DNA from: Glebionis coronaria
Lineage: Eukaryota > Streptophyta > Magnoliopsida > Asterales > Asteraceae
NCBI GenBank assembly: GCA_025667525.1
Contig: CM046878.1
Location: 396,494,974 to 396,558,973, forward strand
Reading direction: 5' to 3'
DNA: 64,000 nucleotides
The notes beneath the pieces are model-generated. The model saw only the letters and a program-made list of their open reading frames with translations, did no database searches and was not told where the DNA came from. Below are positions 40,885 through 53,077 of this stretch, in pieces. Made by a program: the position numbers and the translations under genes. The stretch's first letter is position 1, and the number at the start of each line of letters is the position of its first letter.

Positions 40885-43800
40885 TTAGTTCATGGGGAAC
40901 GTGGTGAGGGAAGGAATCACCTCCTGAGAGGTGTCCTCACCAAAGTACAACTTAACTCGTTGGCCATTCACCTTAAAATTTGGTCCATCAGGTTGAGCGA
41001 GCTCGAGAGTACCATATGGAAAAATTTGGGCAATGGTGAATGGGCCGGACCAACGAAATTTCAGCTTGCCCGAAAAGATTTTCAACCGAGAGTTAAAAAG
41101 TAAGACTTTGTCTCCAACATGGAACTCTCGGTTTTTGATCTTGGAGTCGTGAATGAGCTTAGTTCTTTCCTTATAGATCAAAGAATTTTCATAAGCCTCA
41201 TTACGGAGTTCATTTAGCTCATTGAGTTGGATCTTGCGTAGGTCACCGGCTTTGTTTATATCAAAATTAGCCCACTTCAAGGCCCAATAAGCCTTGTGCT
41301 CCAACTCAATGGGGAGGTGGCACGCTTTCCTGTACACAAGACGATAGGGCGTACAACCGATCGGGGTCTTGTAAGCAGTACGGAAAGCCCACAAAGCATC
41401 ATCAAGTTTATCAGCCCATGCGGCACGATGCTCTCCCACGGTTCTTTCCAAAATTCGCTTCAGTCCTCGGTTGGATATTTCAGCCTGGCCATTAGTTTGT
41501 GGGTGGTAGGCTGTGGAAAGACGATGATTTACACCGTACTTAGCCATGACTCTAGCAAATTGGTCATTGCAGAAATGAGTCCCATGATCACTAATAATGG
41601 CGCGAGGCACACCGAATATAGCGAAAAGAGCTTTCAAAAAGTTACAAACCACCCTTGCATCATTAGTAGGTAAAGCTTTGGCTTCAACCCACTTTGAGAC
41701 GTAGTCAACGGCTACAAGGATGTATTTGTTTCCTTTAGATGAAGGGAATGGCCCCATAAAGTCGATACCCCAAACATCAAAGATTTCACACTCTTGAATG
41801 AAATTCTGAGGCATCTCGTCTTTATGTGTGATTTTGCCTTGCTTTTGGCAAACATCACATCGCTTAACCATATCGTGAGCGTCACGATATATGGAGGGCC
41901 AATAAAATCCCGAATCAAACACTTTCTTAGCGGTGTAGTTGGGACCAAAGTGACCACCGGTGGGTCCTTTGTGGCAAGCATTAAGGATTTCAGACGCTGC
42001 CGGTCCATCAACACATCGACGGATAATCAGGTCGGAACATTGTTTGAATAGGTAAGGGTCGTCCCAAAAGTAAGTCTTAATGTCGGTAAAGAACTTCTTC
42101 TTTTGCTGGGACGTCAACCCTTCCTTGAGAATTCCACCCGCCAAGTAGTTTGCAAAGTCCGCAAACCACGGGGTTTCATTCGGCTTCGAGTTTATAGACA
42201 TTAAGGTCTCCAAGGGAAAAGAATCATTGATTTCTTTGGTCGGATGATCCCCTTGGTAAGGATCCTCAAGTCTGCTGAGATGATCCGCGGCTAAGTTTTC
42301 TGCTCCTTTTTTATCGCGAATTTCGATTTTAAATTCCTGGAGCAGCAAAACCCAGCGAAGAAGTCTTGGTTTAGAATCTTGCTTTGTCAACAAGTACTTC
42401 AGCGCGGAATGATTAGTATACACGATGGTGGTGGAAAGGACAAGATAGGGGCGGAATTTTTCAAAAGCATAGACAACTGCTAAAAGCTCTTTTTCGGTTG
42501 TCGTATAATGCAATTGTGCCCCTGTCATTGTCTTGCTAGCGTAATGGATCGGTTGGAAGTGTTTGTTCACTCTTTGTCCAAGAACCGCTCCAATAGCAAA
42601 ATCACTAGCATCGCACATCAACTCAAAGGGAAGCTCCCAATTAGGGGTAACCAAGACGGGTGCCTTAGTTAGCTTATCCTTAAGTGAGTCAAAGGCTTCG
42701 AGACACTCTTTGGAAAAGATAAAAGGAGTATCTTTTTCCAAGAGGTGGGTCATCGGGCGAGCGATTTGAGAAAAATCTTTGATGAATCGACGATAGAAGC
42801 CCGCATGACCCAGGAAACTTCTCACACCCTTCACAGTTGAAGGTGGAGGCAACTTTGCGATAACATCGACTTTAGCACGGTCAACTTCAAGACCGGCTTT
42901 CGAGATCTTATGTCCAAGCACGACGCCTTCTTTTACCATGAAATGGCATTTTTCCCAATTTAGAACTAGGCGAATGTCTTCGCACCACTTGAGCATACGT
43001 TCCAAATTAGCAAGGCAAGATGAGAAGGAATCCCCGAAGACCGAGAAATCATCCATGAAGACTTCCATGGTTTGTTCAACCATGTCATGGAAGATAGCTA
43101 ACATACACCTTTGGAAAGTTCCGGGCGCATTACATAAGCCAAAAGGCATTCTTTTGTAAGCGAATGTGCCATAGGGACAAGTGAATGTAGTCTTCTCTTG
43201 ATCTTGGGGATCGATGGGTATTTGAAAATAACCCGAGAAACCATCAAGAAAGCAGTAATATTCATTACCGGCTAATCGTTCAAGCATTTGGTCCATGAAA
43301 GGTAGAGGGAAATGATCCTTTCTCGTGGCATCATTGAGTTTGCGGTAGTCTATACAAACTCTCCACCCAGTAACGAGACGAGTGGGAATCAACTCGTTGT
43401 GTTCATTGGGAACAACGGTTATTCCGCCCTTCTTAGGCACACAATGAATTGGACTAACCCATGGTGAATCCGAAATAGGGTATATCATTCCTGCATCAAG
43501 AAGTTTGAGAACCTCTGTTTTGATGACTTCATGTATTTTTGGATTCACCCTTCGTTGGCTTTGAATAGTGGGCTTGAAGTCGTCCTCCATGAGAATTTTG
43601 TGTGTGCAGAAGTGAGGATCAATTCCACGAATATCGGAAATCTTCCAAGCAATAGCCTTCTTATGATCTTTCAATACAGCGACAAGGCGAGTCTTTTCTT
43701 CATCTTTCAAATCCTTCGCAATAATGACGGGCGACTTTTTGTTGTCGTCAAGGAACACGTACTCGAGATGTGGCGGCAACTCCTTAAGTTCCAAATCCGG

Positions 43801-46554
43801 AGGATTTTCGACGGTAGGCGTTTGCAAAGTCGTGGCATCGATAGCAATGACCGTGGGAGATGGAGGCGAAGGATTGTCTTCGGTGAGAAGATTGTCAAAG
43901 AAATTCATGTCTTCATCCCCCTCGGTGGGAGAATCATTAGTAGCTAAATTCGCATCTCCCATGGTAGCTTCAAGATTGTTCCAGAATAAATCACTATCTC
44001 CAAATAGAGACAACGATGAATCAATAGAGGACACGGTCTCAACATTGGGAAGAGAGGTAGGAATACTTTTGCAAGCATCATTAAAGTGTTCTTCACAAGC
44101 CTCATCGAGAACGTCAATACAATTAACACTCTCATATGAATAAGGTTGTTTGGACAACTTTCCCATGTTGAAGACTACTTTATCGTCACCCACTCTCATG
44201 ATAAGCTCACCGGCTTCAACATCAATAAGAGTGCGACCGGTCCTCAAGAATGGACGACCAACAATAAGTGGCACACGGGGGTCCATCTCGTAGTCGACGA
44301 CAACAAAATCAGCAGGAAAGGTGAATTTGTCGACTCCTACAATGACGTCTTCGGCTATCCCCACTGGATAAGCAATCGTACGGTTGGCCAATTCCAAAGT
44401 CATCTTGGTGGGGACTAGCTCTGGGAGAGATAATTGCTTCCAAACACTTAGAGGCATGAGATTAATACTAGCACCTAGATCGGCTAGGGCCATGCAATTC
44501 TCTACTCCCAGGAAATTGCAAGGGATAAGAAAACGACCCGGATCACCAAGCTTGGTTGGCAATTTCCTTAAGAGGACTGCAGAGCAATTCTCATTAAGTT
44601 GGGTGTTGGCAATATCGAGGAGCTTTTCCTTGTCGCTCAAAAGATCTTTAAACATTTTCGCGTACTTGGGCATGTGAGCGAGAGCCTCAGCGAAGGAGAT
44701 ATTGAAATTCAGTTGTTTGAACATTTTAAGGAAATTCGAAACCTGAATATCATCCTTGCTCTTTTGCTTCTCTTTCCTCAACCTTGATGGATAAGGTATA
44801 TTGGAAGAAGAGGAAGGCTTTGGGAGAATAGGATCACTCACAACCACGGGTGGAGGAGGGGTAGAAGGAAGAGGTGGAGAAATTGGGGAAGAAGAAGGAG
44901 GAGGAATAGGAGCAGGCGACTCGGTCTCCTTAGTCACAACCACCGGTGGAGCTATAGGAAGTTCGGGTTCCTTGGTACCTTTGCCACTTCGAGTGGTGAT
45001 TGCTTTCATCTCCCCTCTTGGGTTCGCAACGGTGTTACTCGGAAGAGTACCCGAAGAAGAGGGTTGACTACTTTGGAAGAAACTAGCCATCATGTTCCTC
45101 AGATCATTAGTCTGGCTATCCAACGTGTTTCTCATGTCAGCTCTCAAATCATTTCCTTGTTTGACCAAGTCTGCCTTCAAATTGCGTACTTCCTCTTGGA
45201 GATTTCCCACTATCACATCATTGGTCCTCATATAGGTTGAAACCTCTTGGTGTAATGCAGTGGTGGCTTGGTTGGGAGGAGCATTGTATGCAGGTGGTTG
45301 GTAAGCTGGTTGTTGGTATACTTGATTGTTACGTTGAGGCGGTTTTTGTTGCTTGTGAGGAGGGATGTAAGGTTGACGAGGTTGTTGTTGTTGTTGAGGA
45401 GGACGGTTAAGGTTTTGTTGTTGGTTTGGGTTGGTGGGAGGAAAACCAGGTGGTGAAAGATAGTTGTTGCTGCGGTAGCTAAGCAAGTTACGGTCACCTT
45501 GGGGTCTAGCTTGATAAGCAGGTTGTTGATAGGTGCCATATGCCGCATTCACATTCTCAGCAGGGTAATCTTGGGTGGCGGTACAAGTTGTGTAAGAGTG
45601 GGGACCACCGCATATCTCACAAGGTTGGCTGACAGCGTTCACTTGAGCATTTTTGGCGTTGTTGCTGACGGTGTGGGTGACAAGCGATTCAAGAAGAGTA
45701 GTGATTTTGTCTAATCGCCTGTCGCTGTCATTAGTGCTAGCACTAGCAACATTGGTCCTAACACTCTTGGTTTGCACACGAGATATGTTCTCAATGATGT
45801 CCCAAGCAGCATTGGAAGTCTTAGCCAATAAATTACCCCCTGAGGCACTGTTCAGTGAATCTTGGTCACTCATGCTTAAACCATTGTAAAAAGTATTAAT
45901 TTGATGTACTTTGGTAAAACCATGTTGTGGGCATTTTCTTAAAAGATCTTTAAAGCGATCCCAAGATTCACTGAATGACTCATCGTACTTTTGTTCAAAG
46001 TTTATAATCTCATTCCGCAATGCGGTAGTACGAGAGGGTGGAAAAAAGTAGTTGATAAACTTTGTTTCCAAATCCGTCCACGAGAGAATACTCTGTGGCG
46101 GTTCTTTAGCAAGCCAATGCCGGGCTTGTCCCTCTAAAGAAAAGGGAAAAAGTTGTAACCTTATAACTTCTTGTGGAACTCCATTGAACTTGACCGTGTT
46201 GGTGAGTTGTAGAAATCTCTTGATATGGTCATGTGGGTCATCAATGGTTCGTCCCAAGAATGGTTGAGCTGAGACCATCTGGATAAAGCCTGACTTGAGC
46301 TCGAAATTGTTGGCGGCAATTGGAGGTATAACAATTGGATCCGTGTTGCCATCAACATGAGCTTGGAGCAATTCAATCATGGGGCGGTTATCCGGAAGTG
46401 GCTCATTGTTGTTGTTATTCATGTTGTTGAAAGGTGGGTTGTTGTTGTTATTATTGTTGTTCGGAGGTGGTATGTTATTGTTGTTTTGGACACCAGCCAT
46501 GTCTAAGTTATCGAGAGGCTCGGGCTCTTGATAAGACGTGGATCGAGTGCGCAT
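40885..46554 (-). CDS. gag-pol: Gag-Pol polyprotein, Athila-type retrotransposon
   Basis: One uninterrupted 1,889-aa ORF with all proteins needed for copying and integration. Gag comes first, with Asn-rich and Pro/Gln-rich low-complexity stretches, a capsid region at about 100-265 (QARHWL), and a zinc-knuckle variant C312-X2-C-X3-H-X4-C. Aspartic protease: D692 in DLGAS. Reverse transcriptase: about 960-1240 with FMDDFSVFG (D1168, D1169). RNase H: D1315, E1354 and D1424 present, but N1381 stands where the third catalytic Asp is normal (TNHSAL for TDHxAL). Integrase: zinc finger H1528, H1535, C1566, C1569, and catalytic D1598, D1656, E1692 with the standard D-X35-E spacing. The length is usual for Athila. 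The start ATG at 46554 is the first in frame, 212 bp after the LTR. The Asp-to-Asn change would be expected to cripple RNase H; otherwise the protein looks functional. Confidence 0.95.
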   Translation of the reverse strand: MRTRSTSYQEPEPLDNLDMAGVQNNNNIPPPNNNNNNNNPPFNNMNNNNNEPLPDNRPMIELLQAHVDGNTDPIVIPPIAANNFELKSGFIQMVSAQPFLGRTIDDPHDHIKRFLQLTNTVKFNGVPQEVIRLQLFPFSLEGQARHWLAKEPPQSILSWTDLETKFINYFFPPSRTTALRNEIINFEQKYDESFSESWDRFKDLLRKCPQHGFTKVHQINTFYNGLSMSDQDSLNSASGGNLLAKTSNAAWDIIENISRVQTKSVRTNVASASTNDSDRRLDKITTLLESLVTHTVSNNAKNAQVNAVSQPCEICGGPHSYTTCTATQDYPAENVNAAYGTYQQPAYQARPQGDRNLLSYRSNNYLSPPGFPPTNPNQQQNLNRPPQQQQQPRQPYIPPHKQQKPPQRNNQVYQQPAYQPPAYNAPPNQATTALHQEVSTYMRTNDVIVGNLQEEVRNLKADLVKQGNDLRADMRNTLDSQTNDLRNMMASFFQSSQPSSSGTLPSNTVANPRGEMKAITTRSGKGTKEPELPIAPPVVVTKETESPAPIPPPSSSPISPPLPSTPPPPVVVSDPILPKPSSSSNIPYPSRLRKEKQKSKDDIQVSNFLKMFKQLNFNISFAEALAHMPKYAKMFKDLLSDKEKLLDIANTQLNENCSAVLLRKLPTKLGDPGRFLIPCNFLGVENCMALADLGASINLMPLSVWKQLSLPELVPTKMTLELANRTIAYPVGIAEDVIVGVDKFTFPADFVVVDYEMDPRVPLIVGRPFLRTGRTLIDVEAGELIMRVGDDKVVFNMGKLSKQPYSYESVNCIDVLDEACEEHFNDACKSIPTSLPNVETVSSIDSSLSLFGDSDLFWNNLEATMGDANLATNDSPTEGDEDMNFFDNLLTEDNPSPPSPTVIAIDATTLQTPTVENPPDLELKELPPHLEYVFLDDNKKSPVIIAKDLKDEEKTRLVAVLKDHKKAIAWKISDIRGIDPHFCTHKILMEDDFKPTIQSQRRVNPKIHEVIKTEVLKLLDAGMIYPISDSPWVSPIHCVPKKGGITVVPNEHNELIPTRLVTGWRVCIDYRKLNDATRKDHFPLPFMDQMLERLAGNEYYCFLDGFSGYFQIPIDPQDQEKTTFTCPYGTFAYKRMPFGLCNAPGTFQRCMLAIFHDMVEQTMEVFMDDFSVFGDSFSSCLANLERMLKWCEDIRLVLNWEKCHFMVKEGVVLGHKISKAGLEVDRAKVDVIAKLPPPSTVKGVRSFLGHAGFYRRFIKDFSQIARPMTHLLEKDTPFIFSKECLEAFDSLKDKLTKAPVLVTPNWELPFELMCDASDFAIGAVLGQRVNKHFQPIHYASKTMTGAQLHYTTTEKELLAVVYAFEKFRPYLVLSTTIVYTNHSALKYLLTKQDSKPRLLRWVLLLQEFKIEIRDKKGAENLAADHLSRLEDPYQGDHPTKEINDSFPLETLMSINSKPNETPWFADFANYLAGGILKEGLTSQQKKKFFTDIKTYFWDDPYLFKQCSDLIIRRCVDGPAASEILNACHKGPTGGHFGPNYTAKKVFDSGFYWPSIYRDAHDMVKRCDVCQKQGKITHKDEMPQNFIQECEIFDVWGIDFMGPFPSSKGNKYILVAVDYVSKWVEAKALPTNDARVVCNFLKALFAIFGVPRAIISDHGTHFCNDQFARVMAKYGVNHRLSTAYHPQTNGQAEISNRGLKRILERTVGEHRAAWADKLDDALWAFRTAYKTPIGCTPYRLVYRKACHLPIELEHKAYWALKWANFDINKAGDLRKIQLNELNELRNEAYENSLIYKERTKLIHDSKIKNREFHVGDKVLLFNSRLKIFSGKLKFRWSGPFTIAQIFPYGTLELAQPDGPNFKVNGQRVKLYFGEDTSQEVIPSLTTFPMN

Positions 46555-46765
46555 ACACCTGCAAAAGAACGAACAAAGAAAAACAAAGCAAAAATATTTT
46601 TGGTTTTTATGTTTTTTACTTTTTAGGATTTTTGAAAATTTTATATTTTTTAGTGTTTTTGAAAATTTTTAGGAAAAAGTAACGTTCACGGGGAACGGAT
46701 CCCAAAATCCAAGTTCTCACAAAAAACTTTTGATCTTAACGAGAGGAGCCGGCAGCGGCGCCATT
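46555..46765 (-). mobile_element. F leader with primer binding site
   Basis: The PBS is at 46745-46763 (minus strand TGGCGCCGCTGCCGGCTCC), two bases from the LTR. This is the sequence type reported for Athila elements and assigned to tRNA-Asp. The rest is an AT-rich 5' leader before the gag start. Confidence 0.85.
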
Positions 46766-46998
46766 TGATATTAGTATTTTGCTAGGTTCAATTTTACTCT
46801 CTCGATATCCTCTCGAATTGATCTCAGTTAAAAGTGGAATGATTTGTTCTTGGTGACAAAAAGTGGATTTGGTTATCTAATCTACGAAACAGAGAAATGA
46901 TTAAAAGGATAGTGATATAAACTTAAAACAATCAAAGATGAATAACTAATACAAGAATTGAATTAATACTGGAAAAACACCCTTACAGAAAAATACCC

Positions 46999-47500
46999 TA
47001 TGCGGAATGTAAGTCTTATGCGGAAAGTATGGCCATTCGGAAAGACAGCTCTATTCGGAAAGTTGACATCTATGCGGAAAAATTGACTTAATCGGAAAAC
47101 ATGCCCTATTCGGAAAATGAATGCTATTCGGAAAGAAAAACTCTATTCGGAAAAATTACCTTATGCGGAAAAACTAAGTGCTATGCGGAAAGTTAAGGCT
47201 ATGCGGAAAGTTCAGGTTATGCGGAAAATATGCTCTATTCGGAAAAGTAAACTATTCGGAAAAAGAATGCTATTCGGAAAACAAGGCTTATGCGGAAAGT
47301 AGACTCTATGCGGAAAGTTATCCTTATGCGGAAAAATACATCTACTCGGAATATATTTCTGTAAAACCTCTATTCGGAAAGTTTTGAAGGGAAGCCTTAC
47401 TCGGAATATTTTCTATTCCGAATAAACAAGAAATGGGAACACTACTCGGAATAATTTGAGAATTCCGAATAACCACAATCCCAGATTCCCTATTCGGAAT
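46999..47500 (-). repeat. TATKCGGAAA repeat array in F 5' LTR
   Basis: Same array as 37617-38118. It lies 860-1,360 bp into the LTR, about 400 bp past the TATA box, so it should be in the transcribed R-U5 leader. Confidence 0.9.
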
Positions 47501-47902
47501 CTGAGGAAACTCAGTTCAGTGGATAACGAAGAACAGGGGACACGGCTTTTAATCGAAATCAAACCAAAAAACTTAAAAAGGTTTTACCAAATTAAACACA
47601 AATCATCTAAATACCATAAATAACAAATCCCAACAACAAAAACACTAAATCAACAACTTTTTAAAATCAAACTTGAATCAAACAAGAACTTAAAAACTTG
47701 CAATAAAAATGGAGATGAACAAGATGAATGAAAAGATTGAAATGGATTAATTAATGGAAAAGTAACAAGAGTATTGAATCAAACTTACAAGATTGAAAGA
47801 AAGAAGAAAAATCACCAAACTCCCTAATGGAGTTGGTTAAGGAACGAACCTAAGATACTGGGAAAAAGAAAAATGAACTAACTCCCTAATTGTGTGAAGG
47901 GA

Positions 47903-47916
47903 GTATCTATTTATAC
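47903..47916 (-). promoter_or_regulatory. Probable F promoter TATA box
   Basis: Minus strand GTATAAATAGATAC, 444 bp from the LTR start. Transcription would be expected about 30 bp downstream, near 47870. Confidence 0.6.
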
Positions 47917-48360
47917 TCCTAGTGGTTGGTTGGTGAGTGGGCTTTCTCCCTTTCTTCTTGTCTTCTCGTCTTTTCAGAAAAGTTGACGTTTTCGATTCTG
48001 ATTCGGGATTTGTCGTCGATTAAATCCAACTCGTCTTTTAATTTCTTCGTTAAATATACTCGAGTTTCTTCGACTTATGAAAATCTTCCGTCTTTAGTCC
48101 TTGTCTTCGATAAATCTTCGAATAGGCCCAGTGACTTCAAATCTTTTGCATCTCTTGGACAATAGACTTTATCTTGAGTCTTTTTCCTTGATAAAACCCG
48201 TGCAATCCCATGTTTTCTTTAATATTCATCCGGTTAGCTCTGAAGTCACAATAAACACAAAAACCACGCATAATTCCAAACAAATGATATTAATTACGTG
48301 TTTTGGTCTTGTTTTAGCCAGAATTAAGTGGTAAAAGGATGGGTGTTTACACACCTATCA

Positions 48361-48610
48361 GTAATTCTCGGGAAGACAACAAGAATTCATGGCCCGCACT
48401 TAAACAATATTTTCCATTCAAATATTTTGTAAAAGTTTATATGAAATGTAATGACTTGGGACCGATGTAACTTTGATGTTTATGAATGGAAATGATTTAT
48501 TATTAAACGACGCGATTTTTATGCGTTGTCTATGATGTGAGTAATGTGCTATCCCGTAACACCAACGAGTCTTCCGCTGTATTGAGTTGTATAAATTTGG
48601 GGGTGTTACA
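48361..48610 (+). repeat. C 3' LTR, second part
   Basis: Resumes at the duplicated GTAAT and ends GGGGGTGTTACA, followed by the C target duplication GTAAC. Confidence 0.9.
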
Positions 48611-48615
48611 GTAAC

Positions 48616-50609
48616 CACTACTATGACAGAAACTATCCTAGAAATCGCAACCAAGGCTCCGGTCGCGGATGTGATCAGAAGTACGAATGATCAGTATTCC
48701 AACGGATCCGCCAATTCTGACATAATATTGTAGTTCTATTGTTTCACATCTCGAGACACATGTCAAGACATCAGTCAAGACACATGTCTCGCGTATACTT
48801 TCTGAAGACACATGTCAAGACACCAGTCAAGACATATGTCATGCTTATATTTCCAAGACACGAGTCAAGACACATGACTCACGTCCAATTATGGAACATT
48901 TCTAAGAAATTCAGGGTACCCTTCCAAGGGTATATCCATTTTTTTGTGCCATGTATTAATCAAGCCACAAGAATTTCAGTACCATTACCAGCGCATCGGT
49001 GGGAACTATCACATTTCTCGATGACACTTTCATTTCTTGTAACCATAGCTTAGATTCATGACCATGAAGGACGCCTTTCGTATTCCCACGTATACAAAGG
49101 TTTTTCTTCAGCTTAATGATGAGATCCAAGCTGATAACGCATTTCCTCGGACAGACACGAGTTGAATTTTATCCTAATTATGGACTACGAACAGCACACC
49201 ATGCTACGATTCATAATTATGTACAGTAATGTTCAGGCTCCTGAATACATTCAGCTTGATTTTTCATCGGGAAAATTTGTACAAATTATCTATGCTTACA
49301 AGCATGTGCATTGTTAGCCATGGTCGCTAAAATTTTCTAGCTGTCAGTAAGACACGACCACTTAAGTCTTGTACGCATAGCCAATTGATTATTCCAAAAT
49401 CTCCCTATACATTCCAGAAGAACCTACAAGGAGAAGGATGGTATCATGAGATTATGTGTCGACCACCGTCGATTTAAACAAATCACCATTCATGACCGTT
49501 ATTCTCCTCCACGTATTGACAACATGTCCAATTGACCTTATAGTGTTAATCATTTTTCCAAGATCGAACTCATGATCATGTTGCCAACAGTGACGAGTGA
49601 AAAAGCAGGACATGTCCATGACTGCTATTCGTACACAACTCGGTCAAGCTAGATTTATGATTTTGAATTAGTCTCATAAATGCTCCAACGGCATTATAAG
49701 AATGAGTTTCCATGAACTCATAGCAAATTCATCAGTGTTTTCATTGAGGATAACCTAATTTCCTCTAAGCCTAGAGAAGAACAGGAAGACCATATCTGCA
49801 CTATGTTGCAAATTCTATGACAAGAGAAATTTTACCCTGGAAAATTTTCCAATATCAATTCTGTTTGATTACAGTGACACGCTGAATCACATGGCTTTCT
49901 ACGATTAATCTTACCATGACTAAGCTTATGCGTAAAGGAGAGAACCCTACACTACATTAGGTGCTCTAGAAAATGCTACGCTAGGAGAAGTCTAGATTCA
50001 GAGACTCGAAGTTTCGCAAACTCCTATGTATCATGTTCTACGAAGCAAGATACAGTTACGTTCATATCTAAGTACCTGACATACCAACAGGTTAAGATAT
50101 GACACTAACAGACTGGGATGTTTTCATCATCTGAAATTGTGAATTGAAATGGGACAAGATCTCCACGGAATTTGGTTACCAGTTTAACGCAAATTCAGAA
50201 GAAGCATGATGCTATCTGGTTTATTGCAAACAGTTTGATCAAGTCTGCAGAATCCTTACATCCGTAAGGATTTCAGAACCAACAGATTGATCGGACATGT
50301 TCCAACCAAGGCTCATCCGATCACTTGGTAATTCCTTAGTTATCGGGTCAGACAAATATTCATAATTATGCTCCTTATTTACGTCACGTCCTTGTTCTAA
50401 TTTCACGACTTGCTTTCGCGCTCGCGTTCATGACACTATTCACTTTCATGATGGCATCTCGGCTTACGATTTTTCGTTCATTTTTCTTATTCTGGGAAGT
50501 TTTGCAAGAACTTGAGAGACCAGACCCAAGTTTAGTATAACTCCCTATCCTCAGATAGACGTTCTCGTCATATTCTATGTCTCACCTTGTAGCGTTTGGC
50601 GTTACCGCC
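48616..50609 (+). pseudogene. A internal region, second part: decayed gag-pol
   Basis: It starts with an Arg/Asn/Gly-rich string near 48620-48680 typical of a gag C-terminus. 49434-49529 is open and reads KDGIMRLCVDHRRFKQ and onward, the RT segment usually KDGSMRLCIDYRELNK. 49737-49820 reads VFIEDNLISSK, where the catalytic YxDD-like IDD motif has become IED. It ends at LALPP codons (50592-50609) fused to LTR sequence, so the chromodomain, PPT and LTR start seen in A1 (100-690) are deleted. Many stops lie between these islands. Its relation to A1 supports a chromovirus. Confidence 0.75.
48747..48885 (+). repeat. Imperfect tandem repeat in A interior
   Basis: About three units of roughly 51 bp built from AAGACACATGTCAAGACAyC and CAGTCAAGACACATGTC. 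It lies between the gag end and the RT remnant. Confidence 0.75.
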
Positions 50610-52907
50610 ATTATATATATTTATTACGAACACGAATAAGTATATTAAGTCACGGTTAATAATTAATTAAAACACGTAAAACACGAACACGATAAAACAC
50701 GAGAACACACTAAAATATCTAGACTCGAGAAAAGTACGGGTAACCCCATGTGGGCCCCATGCCACGAAATTAGGAGAGGAAAAGGGCCTAGCCCATCAAT
50801 TTTACTAAACAAGAAAAAGGAGGAATCATGTTTCATTTTTTCAAAATCTAGAAAATAATTAAAACCCTAAAACTTTTCCTCCTCTTCTTTATTCCTTTTT
50901 GGCCGCCACCTTCAAGAACACCATAAGGGTGTTCAGGTTGATTTTTGATCTTGTATTTTGTGCAAGCATTCGTGTATGTTCGTCCTTGATTGATCCACGT
51001 ATTCGGTATAACCGTTTTAACCTTTTTCTTTTATGTTTTGATTTAATAAATTACATAAGATCATTATGTTTTTAAAAACTAATTAAAAACATTTATTAAA
51101 CATGTCTATGATTATGGGGTAGATCAAAACAAGGGTTTTTAGGGGTGTTTGTCTAGCCGACGCCTAAACCAAACCCCTAAGGGATCTCGGCTTGGCTTGT
51201 GAACCACCACCGAGATACATGTTTTAACCTAAGTATTTAACTTTATTTAATTAAAAACATGACATATTTAATTAAATATTTTTAACCTATAATTTATTTA
51301 ATTTACATGTAATGATTAATAAACTATACCTTATATCAATATGACTTAGAAAAATAATCAGAAAACACTTAAGCTTATATACTTAGCTTATTTAACCAGC
51401 TTATATCTAATTATGGAAACTTTCTATTTTTAGGAACTTATTTAATTAAGGCAACTAATCTATTTATGGAAACTTTCTATTTTTAGAAACTTATCTATTT
51501 TAAGCAGTACTTCTATTTTTGGAAACTTTCTATTTTTGGAAACTTTCTATTTTTGGAAACTTTCTATTTTTTGGAAACTTTCTTTTTTTGGTAACTATCT
51601 ATTTTTGGTAACTTTCTATTTTTGGAAACTTTCTATTTTTGGAATCTTTCTATTTTAGGAAACCTGCTATTTTTAGAAAGTTACTTATTATTACACAACA
51701 AGTATAATAATACATGAAGTACAAGTAATACTTAATCAGAATAGACAGAATATAAGATAAGTACAGTTTAAAAGCTTAAAACAGTAAAACATGACATGAA
51801 CGTATAAAATAAGCTAAGGCAAGACATAAAACCAGTTACGTATATAGTAACCATATAGTTATACACGTATGTATGTATGTAGCATTAGTGATACCGAAGT
51901 AGGACTCTCTTCAGTTCGTCTTCTTCGTTCACTGGACATAAGGTACGGATTCCCGTCCTTTCAGTATGGACATTCTTTCCTTATTAGGATTCCCCGTATG
52001 CAGCCAAATGTTTTCCCGTAGTATAAGTTTATATGTTTGACTTGCTTATGTTTAATTTAGAATACCTATAGCCATATACATGGTTGACCAGTTTCACCTA
52101 GTTATGGAGGTACCATAACCATAACATTATAGGCACTGATGTTATGACTTCACCACGGCGGAGTGATTGCTCGTGGCGTCCCTTCAGCTTTTTGGCCATA
52201 TTATTATATTTATCATGTGGGGCGTATGGTTGCATCCTAGTTACATGTTTTCAGCAAGATTACTCAGTGTGAATGTGGTGTGTGCCTTGCATCCTTCACA
52301 AGGAGCTGATCCCTCCTACCCAAAACCAGTATATTAAATTAGAGGCAGCCCCTCTAATTTGCATGATGAGGTCACCCCTCCAAGTATTCATGTACGGTGG
52401 ATTTTCATGACCTATATTGTTTAAATGTAAAATATGTTAAACAGTTTTCATAAGATAAACACAAGGCTTTTCAAACTATAAAACCAGTTTTATGAACATG
52501 TTCCAGGTTTTCCAGGACTTATACATTTCCGCTTCTATTAAGTCTTTATTATGTTCTAGTCATTTATACTATGTCTATATCCGTGCATTGAGCGTTATGC
52601 TCAGCCGTTACTTTCCTTTCCATGTCCCCAAAACGGCAGGTACTCAAGGACTGACTGGATCATTTGGAGGACACGCATAGGATGGGAGCTACCTTAGATT
52701 CCTTCTCCTCTTGCCTTCATATTTATGCTTGTTTAGTCTTCTTTTTTGTTCATTTACTTTATTTATGTTTTGGGCTTATGTTGGAAACCGATGTTTGATT
52801 CCGGTTTTCCCTATGGTCATGTATGTTTTAGTACATATTACCTTGCATGCTTTAATGACACGCCATAACTACGCGTGACATTCCATTTATCAAAATGGGG
52901 TGTTACA
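50610..52907 (+). repeat. A4: 3' LTR of element A, 5'-truncated
   Basis: Same 5' truncation (starts at ATTATATATATTTATT after TTACCGCC) and the same internal deletion (join at about 51215) as A3. It ends ATGGGGTGTTACA at the duplicated target ACGTA. Confidence 0.88.
51411..51670 (+). repeat. 18-bp tandem repeat, A4 LTR
   Basis: About eleven units of TGGAAACTTTCTATTTTT, the longest array of the four copies. Confidence 0.85.
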
Positions 52908-53077
52908 ACGTACCCATATATATTTTATTGGTTTCAAAGATTAAAACCTCTTGAACGTTTTGGTGTTCCACCAACGTTCTAAAGTCATCGAAGGCGTTCA
53001 CTCAACGTGATCGTTTTCATTCCTTGAGGCTCCTTTAATCGAGAAATTGATTCGGGGAGAGATTTGTATATTTGAGT
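52908..53077 (+). mobile_element. D leader, continued
   Basis: Sequence after the A target duplication, continuing the D leader from 7350. 170 bp, no gene. E inserted at 53077/53078. Confidence 0.6.

Larger units (their letters stand above)
37384..48360 (-). mobile_element. F: young, nearly intact Athila-type Ty3/gypsy element
   Basis: The element is 10,977 bp with two 1,595-bp LTRs, a TGGCGCCGCTGCCGG PBS, a single 1,889-aa Gag-Pol ORF and a PPT. GTAAT lies directly outside both ends (37379-37383, 48361-48365), and the empty site is visible in the other C LTR (28261, GAAGGTAATTCTC). I count about nine differences between the LTRs (0.6%). Its pol, PBS type and long 3' non-coding region point to the Athila lineage; there is no envelope-like ORF after pol. 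Confidence 0.95.
46766..48360 (-). repeat. F 5' LTR
   Basis: 1,595 bp, the promoter-bearing copy for the minus-strand element. It differs from the 3' LTR at about nine positions, for example in 47094, 47115 and 47281. Confidence 0.95.
24973..48610 (+). mobile_element. C: chromovirus with fossil pol, nested in A, host of F
   Basis: The LTRs are 24973-28512 (3,540 bp) and 34024-48610 (split by F, about 3.6 kb without it). GTAAC lies directly outside both ends (24968-24972, 48611-48615). The PBS is TGGTACCAGAGC. The interior holds recognisable but ruined RT and integrase. In about 1 kb compared, the LTRs differ by about 1%, plus one 66-bp indel. Confidence 0.88.
7351..52907 (+). mobile_element. 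A: composite chromovirus with three LTRs and two nested insertions
   Basis: The outer boundaries are TGTAAAACCC at 7351 and TGTTACA ending at 52907. ACGTA lies directly outside both (7346-7350 and 52908-52912), so the whole block is one insertion locus. In order it holds a 5' LTR (split by B), PBS and a short leader fragment, a truncated LTR (21285-23473), PBS and decayed gag-pol (split by C), and a second truncated LTR (50610-52907). The PBS TGGTATCAGAGCCA fits plant initiator tRNA-Met. Pol remnants are of chromovirus type. Without B and C the locus is about 11.2 kb. Confidence 0.82.

Noticed and set aside
41296..46682. Several plus-strand ORFs of 60-140 codons opposite Gag-Pol of F
   Set aside because: Antisense shadows of a clear polyprotein gene.
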